NCBI RefSeq assembly: GCF_001546855.1
Contig: NZ_KQ958176.1
Span: 1 to 64,000 of the forward strand
Direction: 5' to 3'
DNA: 64,000 nt
Source of the DNA: Megasphaera sp. MJR8396C
GTDB lineage: Bacteria > Bacillota > Negativicutes > Veillonellales > Megasphaeraceae
Shown: one piece after another, positions 30,009-38,479 of the stretch
Layout: each line of letters begins with the position of its first letter
Numbering within the stretch: the stretch's first letter is position 1
Position numbers and translations under genes: made by a program
The notes under the pieces: model-generated
Seen by the model: only the letters and a program-made list of their open reading frames with translations
Told to the model about the DNA's origin: nothing
Databases searched by the model: none

Positions 30009-30044
30009 AAAATCCGTACAGTTGTGGAAACTGTACGGATTTTT
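30009..30044. terminator. Terminator hairpin between tetrapyrrole and flavin reductase genes
   Basis: Stem AAAATCCGTACAGTT/AACTGTACGGATTTT with a five-base loop. It should end the minus-strand flavin reductase transcript, upstream of the next minus-strand operon. Confidence 0.8.
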
Positions 30045-30060
30045 CCTATCGCGCAGGGGC

Positions 30061-30624
30061 TTAGCGGATGAAGTTGGTCATGATCTTCGTTTCCGTCTGC
30101 GGTGCTTCGATACCGGCTTTTTTCCCAGCTTCGATGCACCGTAAGATCCAGGCCATGTTGCGCCCTAAGTTGCGCATGATCTGAAGGCCTTCTTCGTCGC
30201 GCTTGACTTCGTCCGGCGTATTGCCGTGGACCATGGGCCAGTAATTGGAGGCGACGCTGATCATCTGGTGGTAGGCCAGGTATTTATTGAGGACGTCTAA
30301 GGTAGCCGTTGTGCCGGCTCGGCGGGCCGAGGCGACGGTGGCGCCGACCTTATGGGCCAAGGCACTTCCGGCCATGCCGGCTAATTGGTCCATGAAGGAC
30401 ATGATTTCTCCTGTCGGCGAAGCCCAGTAGACCGGCGAACCGATAATGAGACCGTCGGCGGTATTCATCTTTTCGGCAACGGTGGTGACGACGGATTTGT
30501 AGGGGACGGCGTGGATGATTTCTGTATCGATCCCGTTTTCACGGAGCGTATCGGCGACGACGGACAATGCCGTATAGGTGCAGCCTTTTTCGCGGCGGCT
30601 GCCATTTAATAAAATAACCTTCAT
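30061..30624 (-). CDS. NADPH-dependent FMN reductase / flavodoxin-family protein
   Basis: A 187-residue flavodoxin-fold protein. The FMN phosphate loop (LLNGSRREKGCTYTAL) is N-terminal, and IIGSPVYWASPTGEIMSFMD is the second flavin-binding loop. Members reduce quinones, metals or other small acceptors; the real substrate is not evident. AGGAGGG precedes the ATG. It is monocistronic and upstream of, but separated by a terminator from, the tetrapyrrole operon. Confidence 0.85.
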   Translation of the reverse strand: MKVILLNGSRREKGCTYTALSVVADTLRENGIDTEIIHAVPYKSVVTTVAEKMNTADGLIIGSPVYWASPTGEIMSFMDQLAGMAGSALAHKVGATVASARRAGTTATLDVLNKYLAYHQMISVASNYWPMVHGNTPDEVKRDEEGLQIMRNLGRNMAWILRCIEAGKKAGIEAPQTETKIMTNFIR

Positions 30625-30793
30625 GGAAAATCCCTCCTAGATGGTGGACTGAGTGTGCTCAGCCCATAAAACGATCAATATATATCTATATATACCAAGA
30701 TAACTATAGCACAGGACGGGGCAGGGAGCAAGGCAGTCATCGTCGGAAAGGCTTCTTGCTCTTTTGTCATAGAAAAGGTTTTTTCTATGAAAT

Positions 30794-30830
30794 AAAAATA
30801 TCAAAATATAGAATTAAAAATGATATTTTT
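30794..30830 (+). promoter_or_regulatory. Candidate operator of the gluconate operon
   Basis: AAAAATATCA (30794-30803) and TGATATTTTT (30821-30830) are perfect inverted repeats 17 bases apart, ending one base before the -35 box. The RpiR-type regulator encoded in the operon is the obvious candidate to bind here; this is inference. Confidence 0.5.
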
Positions 30831-30831
30831 A

Positions 30832-30860
30832 TTGCATTTAAGGGATAGGCATGGTATCAT
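30832..30860 (+). promoter_or_regulatory. Promoter of the gluconate operon
   Basis: TTGCAT (30832-30837) and TATCAT (30855-30860), 17-base spacer. Confidence 0.75.
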
Positions 30861-30909
30861 AAGGGCATCGAAAAAGACTAGCCATGATTCATGAAAGGAT
30901 GTATGACTT

Positions 30910-32469
30910 ATGAATACAATTACGCCGATGGATTCGGTCAATCAGGAAGTTTGGATTGGCGTCGATGTCGGTACGACCGGTGTCCGTGCCATTGCTTATA
31001 CAGAAGAAGGCATTAACGTCTGCTCTTCCGAAGCGTTTTATCCCTTATTGACACCCCATCCCGACTGGGCCGAAGAAAGCCCGCTCCAGATTCTCGAAGC
31101 CGTTCAGGATGTCATCCGCAAGACATCCGGTCAGCTCCGCTATAAGAATAAGGAACTGGCAGGCATTGCCTTGAGTACGGTCATGCACAGCTTTGCTGGC
31201 CTCGACGAAGCCTTGGAACCCCTCCACGATATGCAGACTTGGGCCGACAGCCGCAGCGCTGCCATCGTCCGCGAGATGAAGAAAGATGAAGCCCTGTGCC
31301 GCTCCTTCTACGAACGGACAGGCTGCCCGATTCACGCCTGCTATCCCTTGGCTAAGATCATCTGGCTCCGTCAGAACCAGCCGGAACTGTTCCGCCAAAT
31401 GCGCTACGTCGGATCCCTGAAAGATTACTTATACTACCATCTGACCGGCCAGTGGGTTATCGATAAGTCGGCTGCCAGCACGACGGGCATGTACAATGAA
31501 CATACCCTCGACTGGGACGATGAAATCATCGCCTATGCCGGCATCACCAAGGATCAGCTTCCGCCCGTCGTTTCCACGACCTACAGCAAGGGGTTGAGTG
31601 ACACGGCTGCCAAGGCCCTGCGCCTCCCCGAAGGTCTTCCCGTCGTCATCGGCGCCACCGACGGCGTCTTGGTCAACGTCGGCATCGGTGCCGTCGAACC
31701 GGGACAGATCAGCGGTACCATCGGTACCAGCGGCGCTCTTCGCATGCTGACTCGTCAGCCGAAGACCGACCCGCAGATGCGCACCTGGTGCTATAACCTG
31801 ACCGACGACATGTGGGTTGCCGGCGGGGCCATCAATAACGGCGGCATGATCCTGCGCTGGGTCCGCGACAAGATCTGCCATTACGGCGGCAGCGCCCTGG
31901 AAACGCTGGACATCGATCCTTACGATCTCATGACCATGAAGGCCGAACACGTCGAAGCCGGGGCCGACGGCCTCATCTGCCTGCCTTGCTTTACGGGCGA
32001 ACGGGCACCTCATTGGAATTCAGAACTGCGGGGCATGTTCTTCGGTTTCTCCCTCAATCACAGCCGGTCTCATATGATCCGCGCCGTCATGGAAGGCATT
32101 TGCTACAGCTTAAACAGCGTCATGGCCGCCCTTCGGGAATTTGGCGAAGTCAAAGACATCCGCGTCAGCGGCAGCTTTACCAAGTCGAAGCTCTGGCTCC
32201 AAATCATGTCCGATGTCTTCGATGAACCGATTACCCTGCCGGACAACAGTGAAGGCGCCGCCTTCGGTGCCGCGGTCTTAGGCTTCATTTCAAGCGGGAA
32301 GTTAAAGAGCATTGCCGATACGGCCAATTTGGTCCACGCCAAAAAAGTCTATACGCCCATTGAAGAAAATGCCGCCGTATACCGCAAGCTCTACGATATT
32401 TTTATTCGCCTCTATCAAAAATTACAAGGTGAATTTGCCGATATTGCGGCATATCAACAGAAATTATAA
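30910..32469 (+). CDS. gntK: Gluconate kinase (FGGY family)
   Basis: Phosphorylates D-gluconate to 6-phosphogluconate. It is a 519-residue FGGY carbohydrate kinase: GVDVGTTGVRAIAY (phosphate loop) near residue 17, ATDGVLVNVGIGAVEPG, the ATPase loop SGTIGTSGALR, and the C-terminal VSGSFTKSKLWLQIMSDVF. Gluconate specificity is inferred from the following gnd and gntP genes. It is unrelated to the small P-loop GntK of enteric bacteria. GAAAGGA lies upstream of ATG 30910. Confidence 0.92.
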   Translation: MNTITPMDSVNQEVWIGVDVGTTGVRAIAYTEEGINVCSSEAFYPLLTPHPDWAEESPLQILEAVQDVIRKTSGQLRYKNKELAGIALSTVMHSFAGLDEALEPLHDMQTWADSRSAAIVREMKKDEALCRSFYERTGCPIHACYPLAKIIWLRQNQPELFRQMRYVGSLKDYLYYHLTGQWVIDKSAASTTGMYNEHTLDWDDEIIAYAGITKDQLPPVVSTTYSKGLSDTAAKALRLPEGLPVVIGATDGVLVNVGIGAVEPGQISGTIGTSGALRMLTRQPKTDPQMRTWCYNLTDDMWVAGGAINNGGMILRWVRDKICHYGGSALETLDIDPYDLMTMKAEHVEAGADGLICLPCFTGERAPHWNSELRGMFFGFSLNHSRSHMIRAVMEGICYSLNSVMAALREFGEVKDIRVSGSFTKSKLWLQIMSDVFDEPITLPDNSEGAAFGAAVLGFISSGKLKSIADTANLVHAKKVYTPIEENAAVYRKLYDIFIRLYQKLQGEFADIAAYQQKL

Positions 32470-32495
32470 TTTTCAGCCGAAAAGGAGATGTACTT

Positions 32496-33908
32496 ATGAT
32501 GCTTCATGATATTGGTGTCGTCGGCATGGCCGTTATGGGCAGCAACCTGGCCCTCAACATGGCCGACCACGGGTATGACGTCGCTGTATACAACTACACG
32601 CCGGATCTTACGGAAAAATTCTTGAAAGAACGGCCCCACGATAAGATTCATGGTTTTTTGGAACTCGATGAATTCTTAGCCGCCCTCAAACGGCCGCGCA
32701 AAATCATGCTCATGATCATGGCCGGGGCTCCCGTCGACAGCATGATCGACCAGCTTCTCTCGCGCCTCGATGAAGGCGATATCATTATCGACGGCGGCAA
32801 CTCCTATTTTGGCGATACCCAGCGCCGGTTTGAACGTTGCAAAGAAGCTGGCGTCCACTTCTATGGCATGGGCATTTCCGGTGGGGAAACGGGCGCTCGC
32901 CGCGGTCCGGCCATCATGCCCGGCGGCAACAAGGAAACATACGCTGAAATCCAGCCCATTTATGAAGCCATTGCTGCTAAAGCCTCCGACGGCAAACCCT
33001 GCTGCACCTACATCGGCTCCGACGGTGCCGGCCACTACGTTAAGATGGTTCATAACGGTATTGAATACGCCGACATGCAGCTCATTGCCGAAGCTTACTT
33101 ACTGCTCAAATACGTCGGTGGCTACGACAATGCCGCCATTTCCAAGATCTTCCACGAATGGAACCAAGGGGAACTCAAGAGCTTCCTCATCGGCATCGCC
33201 GCCGACATCTTCGCCGAAGACGATGAAGACGGCGGTCAGGTCCTCGATAAGATCGTCGACGCCGCCGGCCAGAAGGGGACCGGTCGCTGGACCAGCATCG
33301 AATCGATGAAACAAGGTGTCGATATCTCCATGATTACGGCAGCCTGCAACGCTCGCGTCATGTCCAATGCCAAAAGCCGCGTCAAAGCCCAATCGGCTAT
33401 CGTCCGTCCGGCCATTACGCACCAGCGCGGAGACGACTTCGTCGAAGCCGTCCGTCAGAGCCTGTACGCCGCTAAGATCGTCGCCTACGCCCAAGGGTTC
33501 TCCCTCTACAAGAGCGCTTCGGAAACGTACGATTGGCACCTCGACTACGGCGCCATCGCTTCGATTTTCCGAGCTGGCTGCATCATTCAGGCTGAATTTT
33601 TGACCAAGATCACCGAAGCCTATGGCAAGAATCCTGATTTGGACAACCTCTTATTCGATGATTTCTTCCTCAAAAAAATCAATGATAATCAAAGTGCCCT
33701 GCGCCGCATCATCGGCCTTGCCGTCAGCCAGGGACTTCCCATTCCGGCTTTCTCGGCAGCCCTTCAATACCTCGACGCTTACAGCAGTCCCCAGGCAGGG
33801 GCCAACCTCATCCAGGCCCTGCGCGATTACTTCGGGGCGCATACCTTCCAGCGTGTCGATAAAGAAGGCACCTTCCACCATCAGTGGCACGAACATTATA
33901 CGAAATAA
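32496..33908 (+). CDS. gnd: 6-phosphogluconate dehydrogenase (decarboxylating)
   Basis: Oxidises 6-phosphogluconate to ribulose 5-phosphate and CO2 with NADP+. The 470 residues have the dinucleotide fold GMAVMGSNLALNMADHG, the family signature ILGGDGGNSY-type segment (here IIIDGGNSYFGDT), GISGGETGARRGPAIMPGG and the catalytic lysine region HYVKMVHNGIEY. Length is normal for the long form. Two ATGs in tandem follow AAAAGGAGA; the first (32496) is used here. Confidence 0.96.
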   Translation: MMLHDIGVVGMAVMGSNLALNMADHGYDVAVYNYTPDLTEKFLKERPHDKIHGFLELDEFLAALKRPRKIMLMIMAGAPVDSMIDQLLSRLDEGDIIIDGGNSYFGDTQRRFERCKEAGVHFYGMGISGGETGARRGPAIMPGGNKETYAEIQPIYEAIAAKASDGKPCCTYIGSDGAGHYVKMVHNGIEYADMQLIAEAYLLLKYVGGYDNAAISKIFHEWNQGELKSFLIGIAADIFAEDDEDGGQVLDKIVDAAGQKGTGRWTSIESMKQGVDISMITAACNARVMSNAKSRVKAQSAIVRPAITHQRGDDFVEAVRQSLYAAKIVAYAQGFSLYKSASETYDWHLDYGAIASIFRAGCIIQAEFLTKITEAYGKNPDLDNLLFDDFFLKKINDNQSALRRIIGLAVSQGLPIPAFSAALQYLDAYSSPQAGANLIQALRDYFGAHTFQRVDKEGTFHHQWHEHYTK

Positions 33909-33922
33909 AGGGGGTTTTCATC

Positions 33923-35242
33923 ATGCCGCTTGTCATCCTTGCCGTTGGCATTCTCATCTTATTTTTTCTCATTGTAAAAGTAAAACTCAATAGCTTTCTG
34001 GCCCTACTCCTGGTAGCGGGTATCGTAGGCCTTGCTGAAGGCATGCCCATCGATCAATTGATTCCGACCATTGAAAAGGGCCTAGGCGGCACCTTAGGCG
34101 GTCTTGCCATCGTCGTATCCTTCGGCGCCATGCTGGGCAAACTCATGGCTGAAAGCGGCGGTGCCCAGCGCATTGCCACGACGCTGATCAATGCCTTCGG
34201 CCGGGAAAAAGTCAAATGGGCCGTCTGCCTGACGGGCTTCATCGTCGGCATTGCCTTGTTCTATGAAATCGGCTTCGTCCTCCTCATTCCTTTAGTCTTT
34301 ACCATTGCTGCCGAAGCCAAGATTCCTTTATTGGAAATCGGTATTCCTATGGCTGCGGCCTTGTCGGTTACCCACGGCTTCCTGCCGCCTCATCCGGCAC
34401 CGACGGCCATTTCCATCATCTATAACGCCGATATCGGCATGACCTTACTGTACGGTGCCATTATTGCCATCCCGACGGCTATCGTCGCTGGCCCCTTGTA
34501 CTGCATCTTGACGAGGGATATCAATCCGGAAATCCCCAAGAATTTGTACAATCCGAAAATCTTTAAGGATGATGAAATGCCAAGTTTTGGTATCTCCGTC
34601 TTCACGGCCTTGGTTCCGGTCATCCTCATGGCAGCTGCGGCTATCTCCAAATTGACCATGAGTGCCGATTTGCCCCTGCGCCATATCTTGACCTTCTTCG
34701 GTCAGCCTGACATTGCCTTGACTATTTCCGTTGCTATTGCTATTTATACCTTTGGTATCGGTCGCGGCAAATCGATGGAAGAAATTATGAAGACCGTACA
34801 GGATGCGGTCCTGGCCATCGCCATGATTTTACTCATCGTCGGCGGCGGCGGTGCCTTGAAACAGGTCCTCATCGACAGCGGCCTTGGCACTTATATCGGC
34901 AATCTGGTTGCCGGCTCCGACCTCTCGCCGCTCCTCTTGGCCTGGTTGGTTGCTGCCGTCATCCGCACGGCCTGTGGTTCGGCGACCGTGGCAGCCCTTA
35001 CAGCTGGCGGCATTGCCGCACCGATTGCTGTTGCTACCGGTGCTCATCCGGAACTGATGGTTCTGGCGACCGGTGCCGGGTCCCTCATCTTCAGCCCGCC
35101 GAATGACCCTGGTTTCTGGTTGTTTAAAGAATTTTTCGGACTGACCATTAAAGAAACGGTCCGCACCTGGTGCGCCTTGGAAACGATTATCGCCGTCATG
35201 GGTCTCATCGGTGTCCTTGTCTTAAACGTATTTGTAGGGTAA
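33923..35242 (+). CDS. gntP: Gluconate permease (GntP family)
   Basis: Proton-coupled gluconate importer, 439 residues with about 12 to 14 membrane segments. The family landmarks GLGGTLGGLAIVVSFGAMLG, FLPPHPAPTAI and SFNDPGFW-like SPPNDPGFWLFKEFFGL are present. The frame runs 13 codons upstream into gnd, but ATG 33923 has AAAGGGGG before it and starts at the first membrane helix. With gntK and gnd this completes uptake and conversion of gluconate to the pentose phosphate pool. Confidence 0.94.
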   Translation: MPLVILAVGILILFFLIVKVKLNSFLALLLVAGIVGLAEGMPIDQLIPTIEKGLGGTLGGLAIVVSFGAMLGKLMAESGGAQRIATTLINAFGREKVKWAVCLTGFIVGIALFYEIGFVLLIPLVFTIAAEAKIPLLEIGIPMAAALSVTHGFLPPHPAPTAISIIYNADIGMTLLYGAIIAIPTAIVAGPLYCILTRDINPEIPKNLYNPKIFKDDEMPSFGISVFTALVPVILMAAAAISKLTMSADLPLRHILTFFGQPDIALTISVAIAIYTFGIGRGKSMEEIMKTVQDAVLAIAMILLIVGGGGALKQVLIDSGLGTYIGNLVAGSDLSPLLLAWLVAAVIRTACGSATVAALTAGGIAAPIAVATGAHPELMVLATGAGSLIFSPPNDPGFWLFKEFFGLTIKETVRTWCALETIIAVMGLIGVLVLNVFVG

Positions 35243-35277
35243 AATAAGAAAGTACATAATGAGTAGGAGCGATGCTG

Positions 35278-36138
35278 ATGGAAGAAAAGATCCAGCAAAT
35301 TCCCGTCCTGCGCAGCGTATACGGCGGTCTGACGAAGTCAGAGCGCCGTATTGCCGATTATATCGCCAATCACATCGGCGTCGTCATGGAACAGACCGTC
35401 GCCGACTTGGCGGCGCAGACCGAGAGTTCGGAAATCACGATTTCCCGATTTTGTAAGAAATTAGGCTGCAGCGGTCTGAAAGAGTTAAAATTGATGCTGG
35501 CCGCAGGGATGTCGGCAGCGCCGCCCAAAGCTTTTCACGATATCGATGCCGGTGACGGCGGCCGTGACGTCGCCTCTAAGGTCTTTGCCAATATTTCCGA
35601 AGGGCTGCAGGATACGCTGAGCCTCCTCGATTACGAGGCCCTCGATGCGGCGGCAGCCATGATTTTAGCGGCCAAAAGAGTCTATGTCTTTGGCTTTGGC
35701 AACTCGGCCACGGTCTGTACCGATATGGAGACCCTTTTTTTGCGCCTGGGTCTGGCCATCCGAGCCGATGCCGATTCCCATATGCAGGCTACCGAAGCGG
35801 CCCTAGTGACGCCTGATGACGTCGTCATTGCCGTCTCCCACAGCGGGGCGACGAAAGAGCTGTTACAGTCCGTTCAGACGGCGAAAGCAGCCGGTGCCGG
35901 TATCATCGTCATTACCAGTCACGGTCAGTCCTTATTGGCCAAATTAGCCGATATCTGCCTCTGCGGCATGGGCCGCGAAGTCCAGTACATGTCGGAAGCC
36001 GGTGCCTCGCGGTTGATTCACATGGCCATTGGCGATGTCCTTTATACGCGCATTGCCATGAAAGAAAAAGGGTTTTTCCAGGACAATATCAAAAAGATGC
36101 GTAAGGAAATCAGCAAAAGACGAAAGTATCGATTTTAA
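35278..36138 (+). CDS. RpiR-family transcriptional regulator
   Basis: A 286-residue regulator with an N-terminal HTH_6 domain (residues about 1-77; SERRIADYIANH, TISRFCKKLGCSGLKELK) and a C-terminal SIS sugar-phosphate-binding domain (about 120-255; VYVFGFGNSATVCTDME, VIAVSHSGATKELL). It most likely senses a phosphorylated intermediate, perhaps 6-phosphogluconate, and controls the gluconate operon of which it is the last gene. The second of two close ATGs (35278) is chosen because AGGAG is only two bases from the first at 35272. Confidence 0.88.
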   Translation: MEEKIQQIPVLRSVYGGLTKSERRIADYIANHIGVVMEQTVADLAAQTESSEITISRFCKKLGCSGLKELKLMLAAGMSAAPPKAFHDIDAGDGGRDVASKVFANISEGLQDTLSLLDYEALDAAAAMILAAKRVYVFGFGNSATVCTDMETLFLRLGLAIRADADSHMQATEAALVTPDDVVIAVSHSGATKELLQSVQTAKAAGAGIIVITSHGQSLLAKLADICLCGMGREVQYMSEAGASRLIHMAIGDVLYTRIAMKEKGFFQDNIKKMRKEISKRRKYRF

Positions 36139-36157
36139 CACGCAAAAACAGGAAGCG

Positions 36158-36193
36158 CAGCCTGCTGTCCATCATCGGCAGCAGGCTGTTTTT
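36158..36193 (+). terminator. Terminator of the gluconate operon
   Basis: Ten-base stem CAGCCTGCTG/CAGCAGGCTG with an 11-base loop, followed by TTTTT. Confidence 0.88.
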
Positions 36194-36242
36194 CTCTGAG
36201 AAAAAAAGATCGGTGAAGGGAGCGTGCCTATCAGGAGGGCAT

Positions 36243-36346
36243 AAAAAAGAAACCATGTCCACCAATACATCCTTACTGATGTACATCGAGTGGCAAACCG
36301 CAAGGGGCTGTCTGCCGTTAACAAACGACAGAACATGGTTATAGAT
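36243..36346 (-). ncRNA. Candidate small RNA, about 104 nucleotides
   Basis: On the minus strand an ideal promoter is followed by a compact foldable sequence and a terminator, with no reading frame that starts inside it. The closing stem AACCATGT/ACATGGTT ends in TCTTTTTT. Inside are a nine-base hairpin TCTGTCGTT-TGTT-AACGGCAGA and a third stem combining CCAC/GTGG with TACATC-AGTAAG-GATGTA, giving a three-way junction. It is not SRP RNA, tmRNA, RNase P RNA or a tRNA by motif. It is transcribed opposite to both flanking genes, so it is not a leader. Function unknown. Confidence 0.65.
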
Positions 36347-36352
36347 ACGTTA

Positions 36353-36381
36353 AGTATATCCGACTCGGTGCCTGGCGTCAA
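36353..36381 (-). promoter_or_regulatory. Promoter of the candidate small RNA
   Basis: Read on the minus strand: TTGACG (36381-36376) and TATACT (36358-36353) with a 17-base spacer. The start site should fall near 36346. Confidence 0.7.
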
Positions 36382-36475
36382 GGACCTGCGCCGTATCAGG
36401 GGGCTGCCAAAACCTTAGTGGTGCCGTAAACACTGAATGACTAAGTTCGCGGCAGGTCCTTTCTAAGCGAAAGGG
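36380..36475. other. Nested inverted repeat with alternative pairings
   Basis: AAGGACCTGC (36380-36389) pairs with GCAGGTCCTT (36452-36461), enclosing CTTAGT/ACTAAG (36415-36420/36440-36445). The right arm also overlaps a second hairpin CCTTTC-TAAGC-GAAAGG (36459-36475), and its GGCAG could instead pair with CTGCC inside the loop. The left arm overlaps the small-RNA -35 box. Whether it acts as RNA or as a DNA site is unknown. Confidence 0.4.
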
Positions 36476-36522
36476 GAATTTTACGTATTCCAAACTTAGA
36501 TATGTACTTTTCGCCGTATTCG

Positions 36523-36531
36523 TGGGATAAT
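36523..36531 (+). promoter_or_regulatory. Possible extended -10 promoter of pyrK-pyrD
   Basis: TGGGATAAT lies about 40 bases before the pyrK start. No good -35 box is present. Confidence 0.4.
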
Positions 36532-36569
36532 AGAGTCGTTATATAAAGAAGAGGAAGGATGATCAGAGG

Positions 36570-37331
36570 GTGAAAAAATTTGTGGAAATGGCGACCATTG
36601 TCGAAAATACAGCCATCATTCCGGAAGTCTGGAAAATGGTCTTCCAAGCGCCGAAGACGGCGAGCGAAGCCAAGGCCGGTCAATTTGTCAACGTCCATCG
36701 CGATGGGGGACAGACCTTTTTGCGCCGTCCTTTCGGTATCGTCGATGCCGATGTGGAAGCCGGAACGGTGACCATTATTTACCGCCTGGTCGGTATCGGC
36801 ACGGAAGAAATGAAGGCCCTTCGTCCCGGCGACGTCCTGAACGTCGAAGGCCCCTTAGGCGACGGCATCTTTACGACGACGCCCGGCAAGGTACTCCTGG
36901 CTGGCGGCGGGGTGGGCCTGGCACCGCTCATCTTCTTGGCGAAACAGCTCGATCATCCCATCGTGCTCGTCGCCGGTAAGACGGCAGCCGAAACCTTTTG
37001 GACCGAGTTTTTTGAACCCTATGCCGAACAGATTTACGTCACGACCGATGACGGCTCGAAAGGCATCAAGGGCTTTGCCGTCGACGCCTTGCCGACGATC
37101 TTTTCCGAGCATCCCATCGACCGCGTGTCGGTCTGCGGTCCGACGATGATGATGAAAACCATTGCCGAAGGATCGGCCAAAGCCGGCATCGACTGCGAAG
37201 TTTCTATGGAAAAACGGATGGCCTGCGGCATCGGTGTCTGCCTGGGCTGTACCTTTGAAAGCAAACAGGACGGTAAGCGCTATAAAGTCTGTACCGACGG
37301 TCCTGTCTTTTCGGCAAAGGAGGTTTTCTGA
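36570..37331 (+). CDS. pyrK: Dihydroorotate dehydrogenase electron transfer subunit
   Basis: FAD and [2Fe-2S] subunit that lets the type 1B dihydroorotate dehydrogenase pass electrons to NAD+. The 253 residues have the flavin motif RRPFGIVD, the GPLGDGIF loop, the NAD-binding [19 protein letters not shown], and a C-terminal cysteine cluster ([15 protein letters not shown] then YKVCTDGP) for the iron-sulfur centre. The start is taken as GTG 36570; GTG 36582 or ATG 36588 are possible. Its stop overlaps the pyrD start by one base. Confidence 0.94.
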   Translation: MKKFVEMATIVENTAIIPEVWKMVFQAPKTASEAKAGQFVNVHRDGGQTFLRRPFGIVDADVEAGTVTIIYRLVGIGTEEMKALRPGDVLNVEGPLGDGIFTTTPGKVLLAGGGVGLAPLIFLAKQLDHPIVLVAGKTAAETFWTEFFEPYAEQIYVTTDDGSKGIKGFAVDALPTIFSEHPIDRVSVCGPTMMMKTIAEGSAKAGIDCEVSMEKRMACGIGVCLGCTFESKQDGKRYKVCTDGPVFSAKEVF

Positions 37332-38248
37332 TGATCAGTGAACGGATAGCCGTAGAATTTGCCGGCATTTCCATGAAAACGCCGGTTATGGGCGCATCAG
37401 GTACCTTCGGATTCGGCATTGAATACGCCGATTTTCTCGACCTCGACGCCGTCGGGGCCATCATCTCCAAGGGCATTACGCCCTTGCCGCGGCCGGGCAA
37501 TCCCGGTGTCCGCGTCGCCGAAACGCCGGCCGGGATGCTCAACTGCATCGGCCTGGAAAACCCCGGCGTCGACGCCTTTAAAAGGGATATCCTGCCCAAG
37601 GTAGGGGCTGCCTGTAAGACGCCGCTCATCGTCAATGTCTCTGCCGGCAGTGTCGAAGAATACGGGCAAATCGCAGCCGACCTCGACGTCGACGGCGTCG
37701 CCGGCCTTGAAGTCAATATTTCCTGCCCTAACGTCAAAGAAGGGGGCATCGTCTTTGGCACCCAGCCTGAAGCCGCTGCCGCCGTTACGCGCAGCGTCAA
37801 GGACAACACGAAAAAGCCGGTTATCGTCAAATTATCGCCCAACGTCACCGATATTACGACCATGGCTAAGGCCGTCGAAGCAGCCGGTGCCGACGCCCTT
37901 TCCCTCATCAACACCCTGACCGGCATGGCCATCGACATCACGACGCGCCGTCCTATTTTAGGAAACATTACTGGTGGCTTGTCCGGCCCGGCCGTAAAGC
38001 CCATCGCCCTGCGCATGGTCTGGCAGGCGTCGAAGGCCGTCTCCATTCCCATCCTGGGTCTTGGCGGTATCGTGACCTGGCAGGATGCGGTAGAATTCAT
38101 GCTGGCCGGTGCCAGCACCGTCGCCGTCGGTGCCCATAACTTCGTCGACCCCAGAGCCGTCGAAACCGTCGCCGAAGGCCTGGACCAATACTGCAAAGAC
38201 CAGGGCATCGCCCATATCAGCGATATCGTCGGTCAATTAGAAGCATAA
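37331..38248 (+). CDS. pyrD: Dihydroorotate dehydrogenase, catalytic subunit (type 1B)
   Basis: FMN enzyme that oxidises dihydroorotate to orotate in pyrimidine synthesis. The 305 residues show [12 protein letters not shown], the substrate loop [21 protein letters not shown] with the active-site cysteine region, NTLTGMAID and the phosphate-binding [16 protein letters not shown]. It pairs with PyrK as an alpha2beta2 complex. Other pyr genes are not adjacent. Confidence 0.96.
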   Translation: MISERIAVEFAGISMKTPVMGASGTFGFGIEYADFLDLDAVGAIISKGITPLPRPGNPGVRVAETPAGMLNCIGLENPGVDAFKRDILPKVGAACKTPLIVNVSAGSVEEYGQIAADLDVDGVAGLEVNISCPNVKEGGIVFGTQPEAAAAVTRSVKDNTKKPVIVKLSPNVTDITTMAKAVEAAGADALSLINTLTGMAIDITTRRPILGNITGGLSGPAVKPIALRMVWQASKAVSIPILGLGGIVTWQDAVEFMLAGASTVAVGAHNFVDPRAVETVAEGLDQYCKDQGIAHISDIVGQLEA

Positions 38249-38260
38249 AGAAGTTATACA

Positions 38261-38301
38261 AACGTCTTGTGGACCCTTTCGGTTCATGAGACGTTTTTTT
38301 T
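38261..38301 (+). terminator. Terminator of pyrK-pyrD
   Basis: Stem AACGTCTTGTGGACC/GGTTCATGAGACGTT with a long T run. Confidence 0.85.
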
Positions 38302-38423
38302 GTTGCCATAACATAAAAGTGTTCGTGAAGGCTATCCCCGGTGTGTCCTAGACGATAAGACTTTTTTAGAGGCCGTTCCTTGCTGGGGAGGGATATCCGT
38401 TTTTTAGCGTGAGCGACCGACAC

Positions 38424-38467
38424 AAAAAAAGACATGGTCATGAAATTACGCTGTTCATGACCATGTC
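38424..38467 (-). terminator. Terminator of metNI
   Basis: On the minus strand GACATGGTCATGAA pairs with TTCATGACCATGTC and is followed by seven T. Confidence 0.9.
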
Positions 38468-38479
38468 GGATCGATACCT

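Noticed and set aside
36301-36350. Possible RNase P RNA fragment (ACAGAACATGGTTATAG on the plus strand)
   Set aside because: It faintly resembles a conserved RNase P segment, but the partner 5' element would fall inside the rpiR coding region and is not there.
36172-36381. 69-codon minus-strand frame over the candidate small RNA
   Set aside because: Its start lies inside the small-RNA promoter and it has no ribosome-binding site; the RNA interpretation explains the region better.
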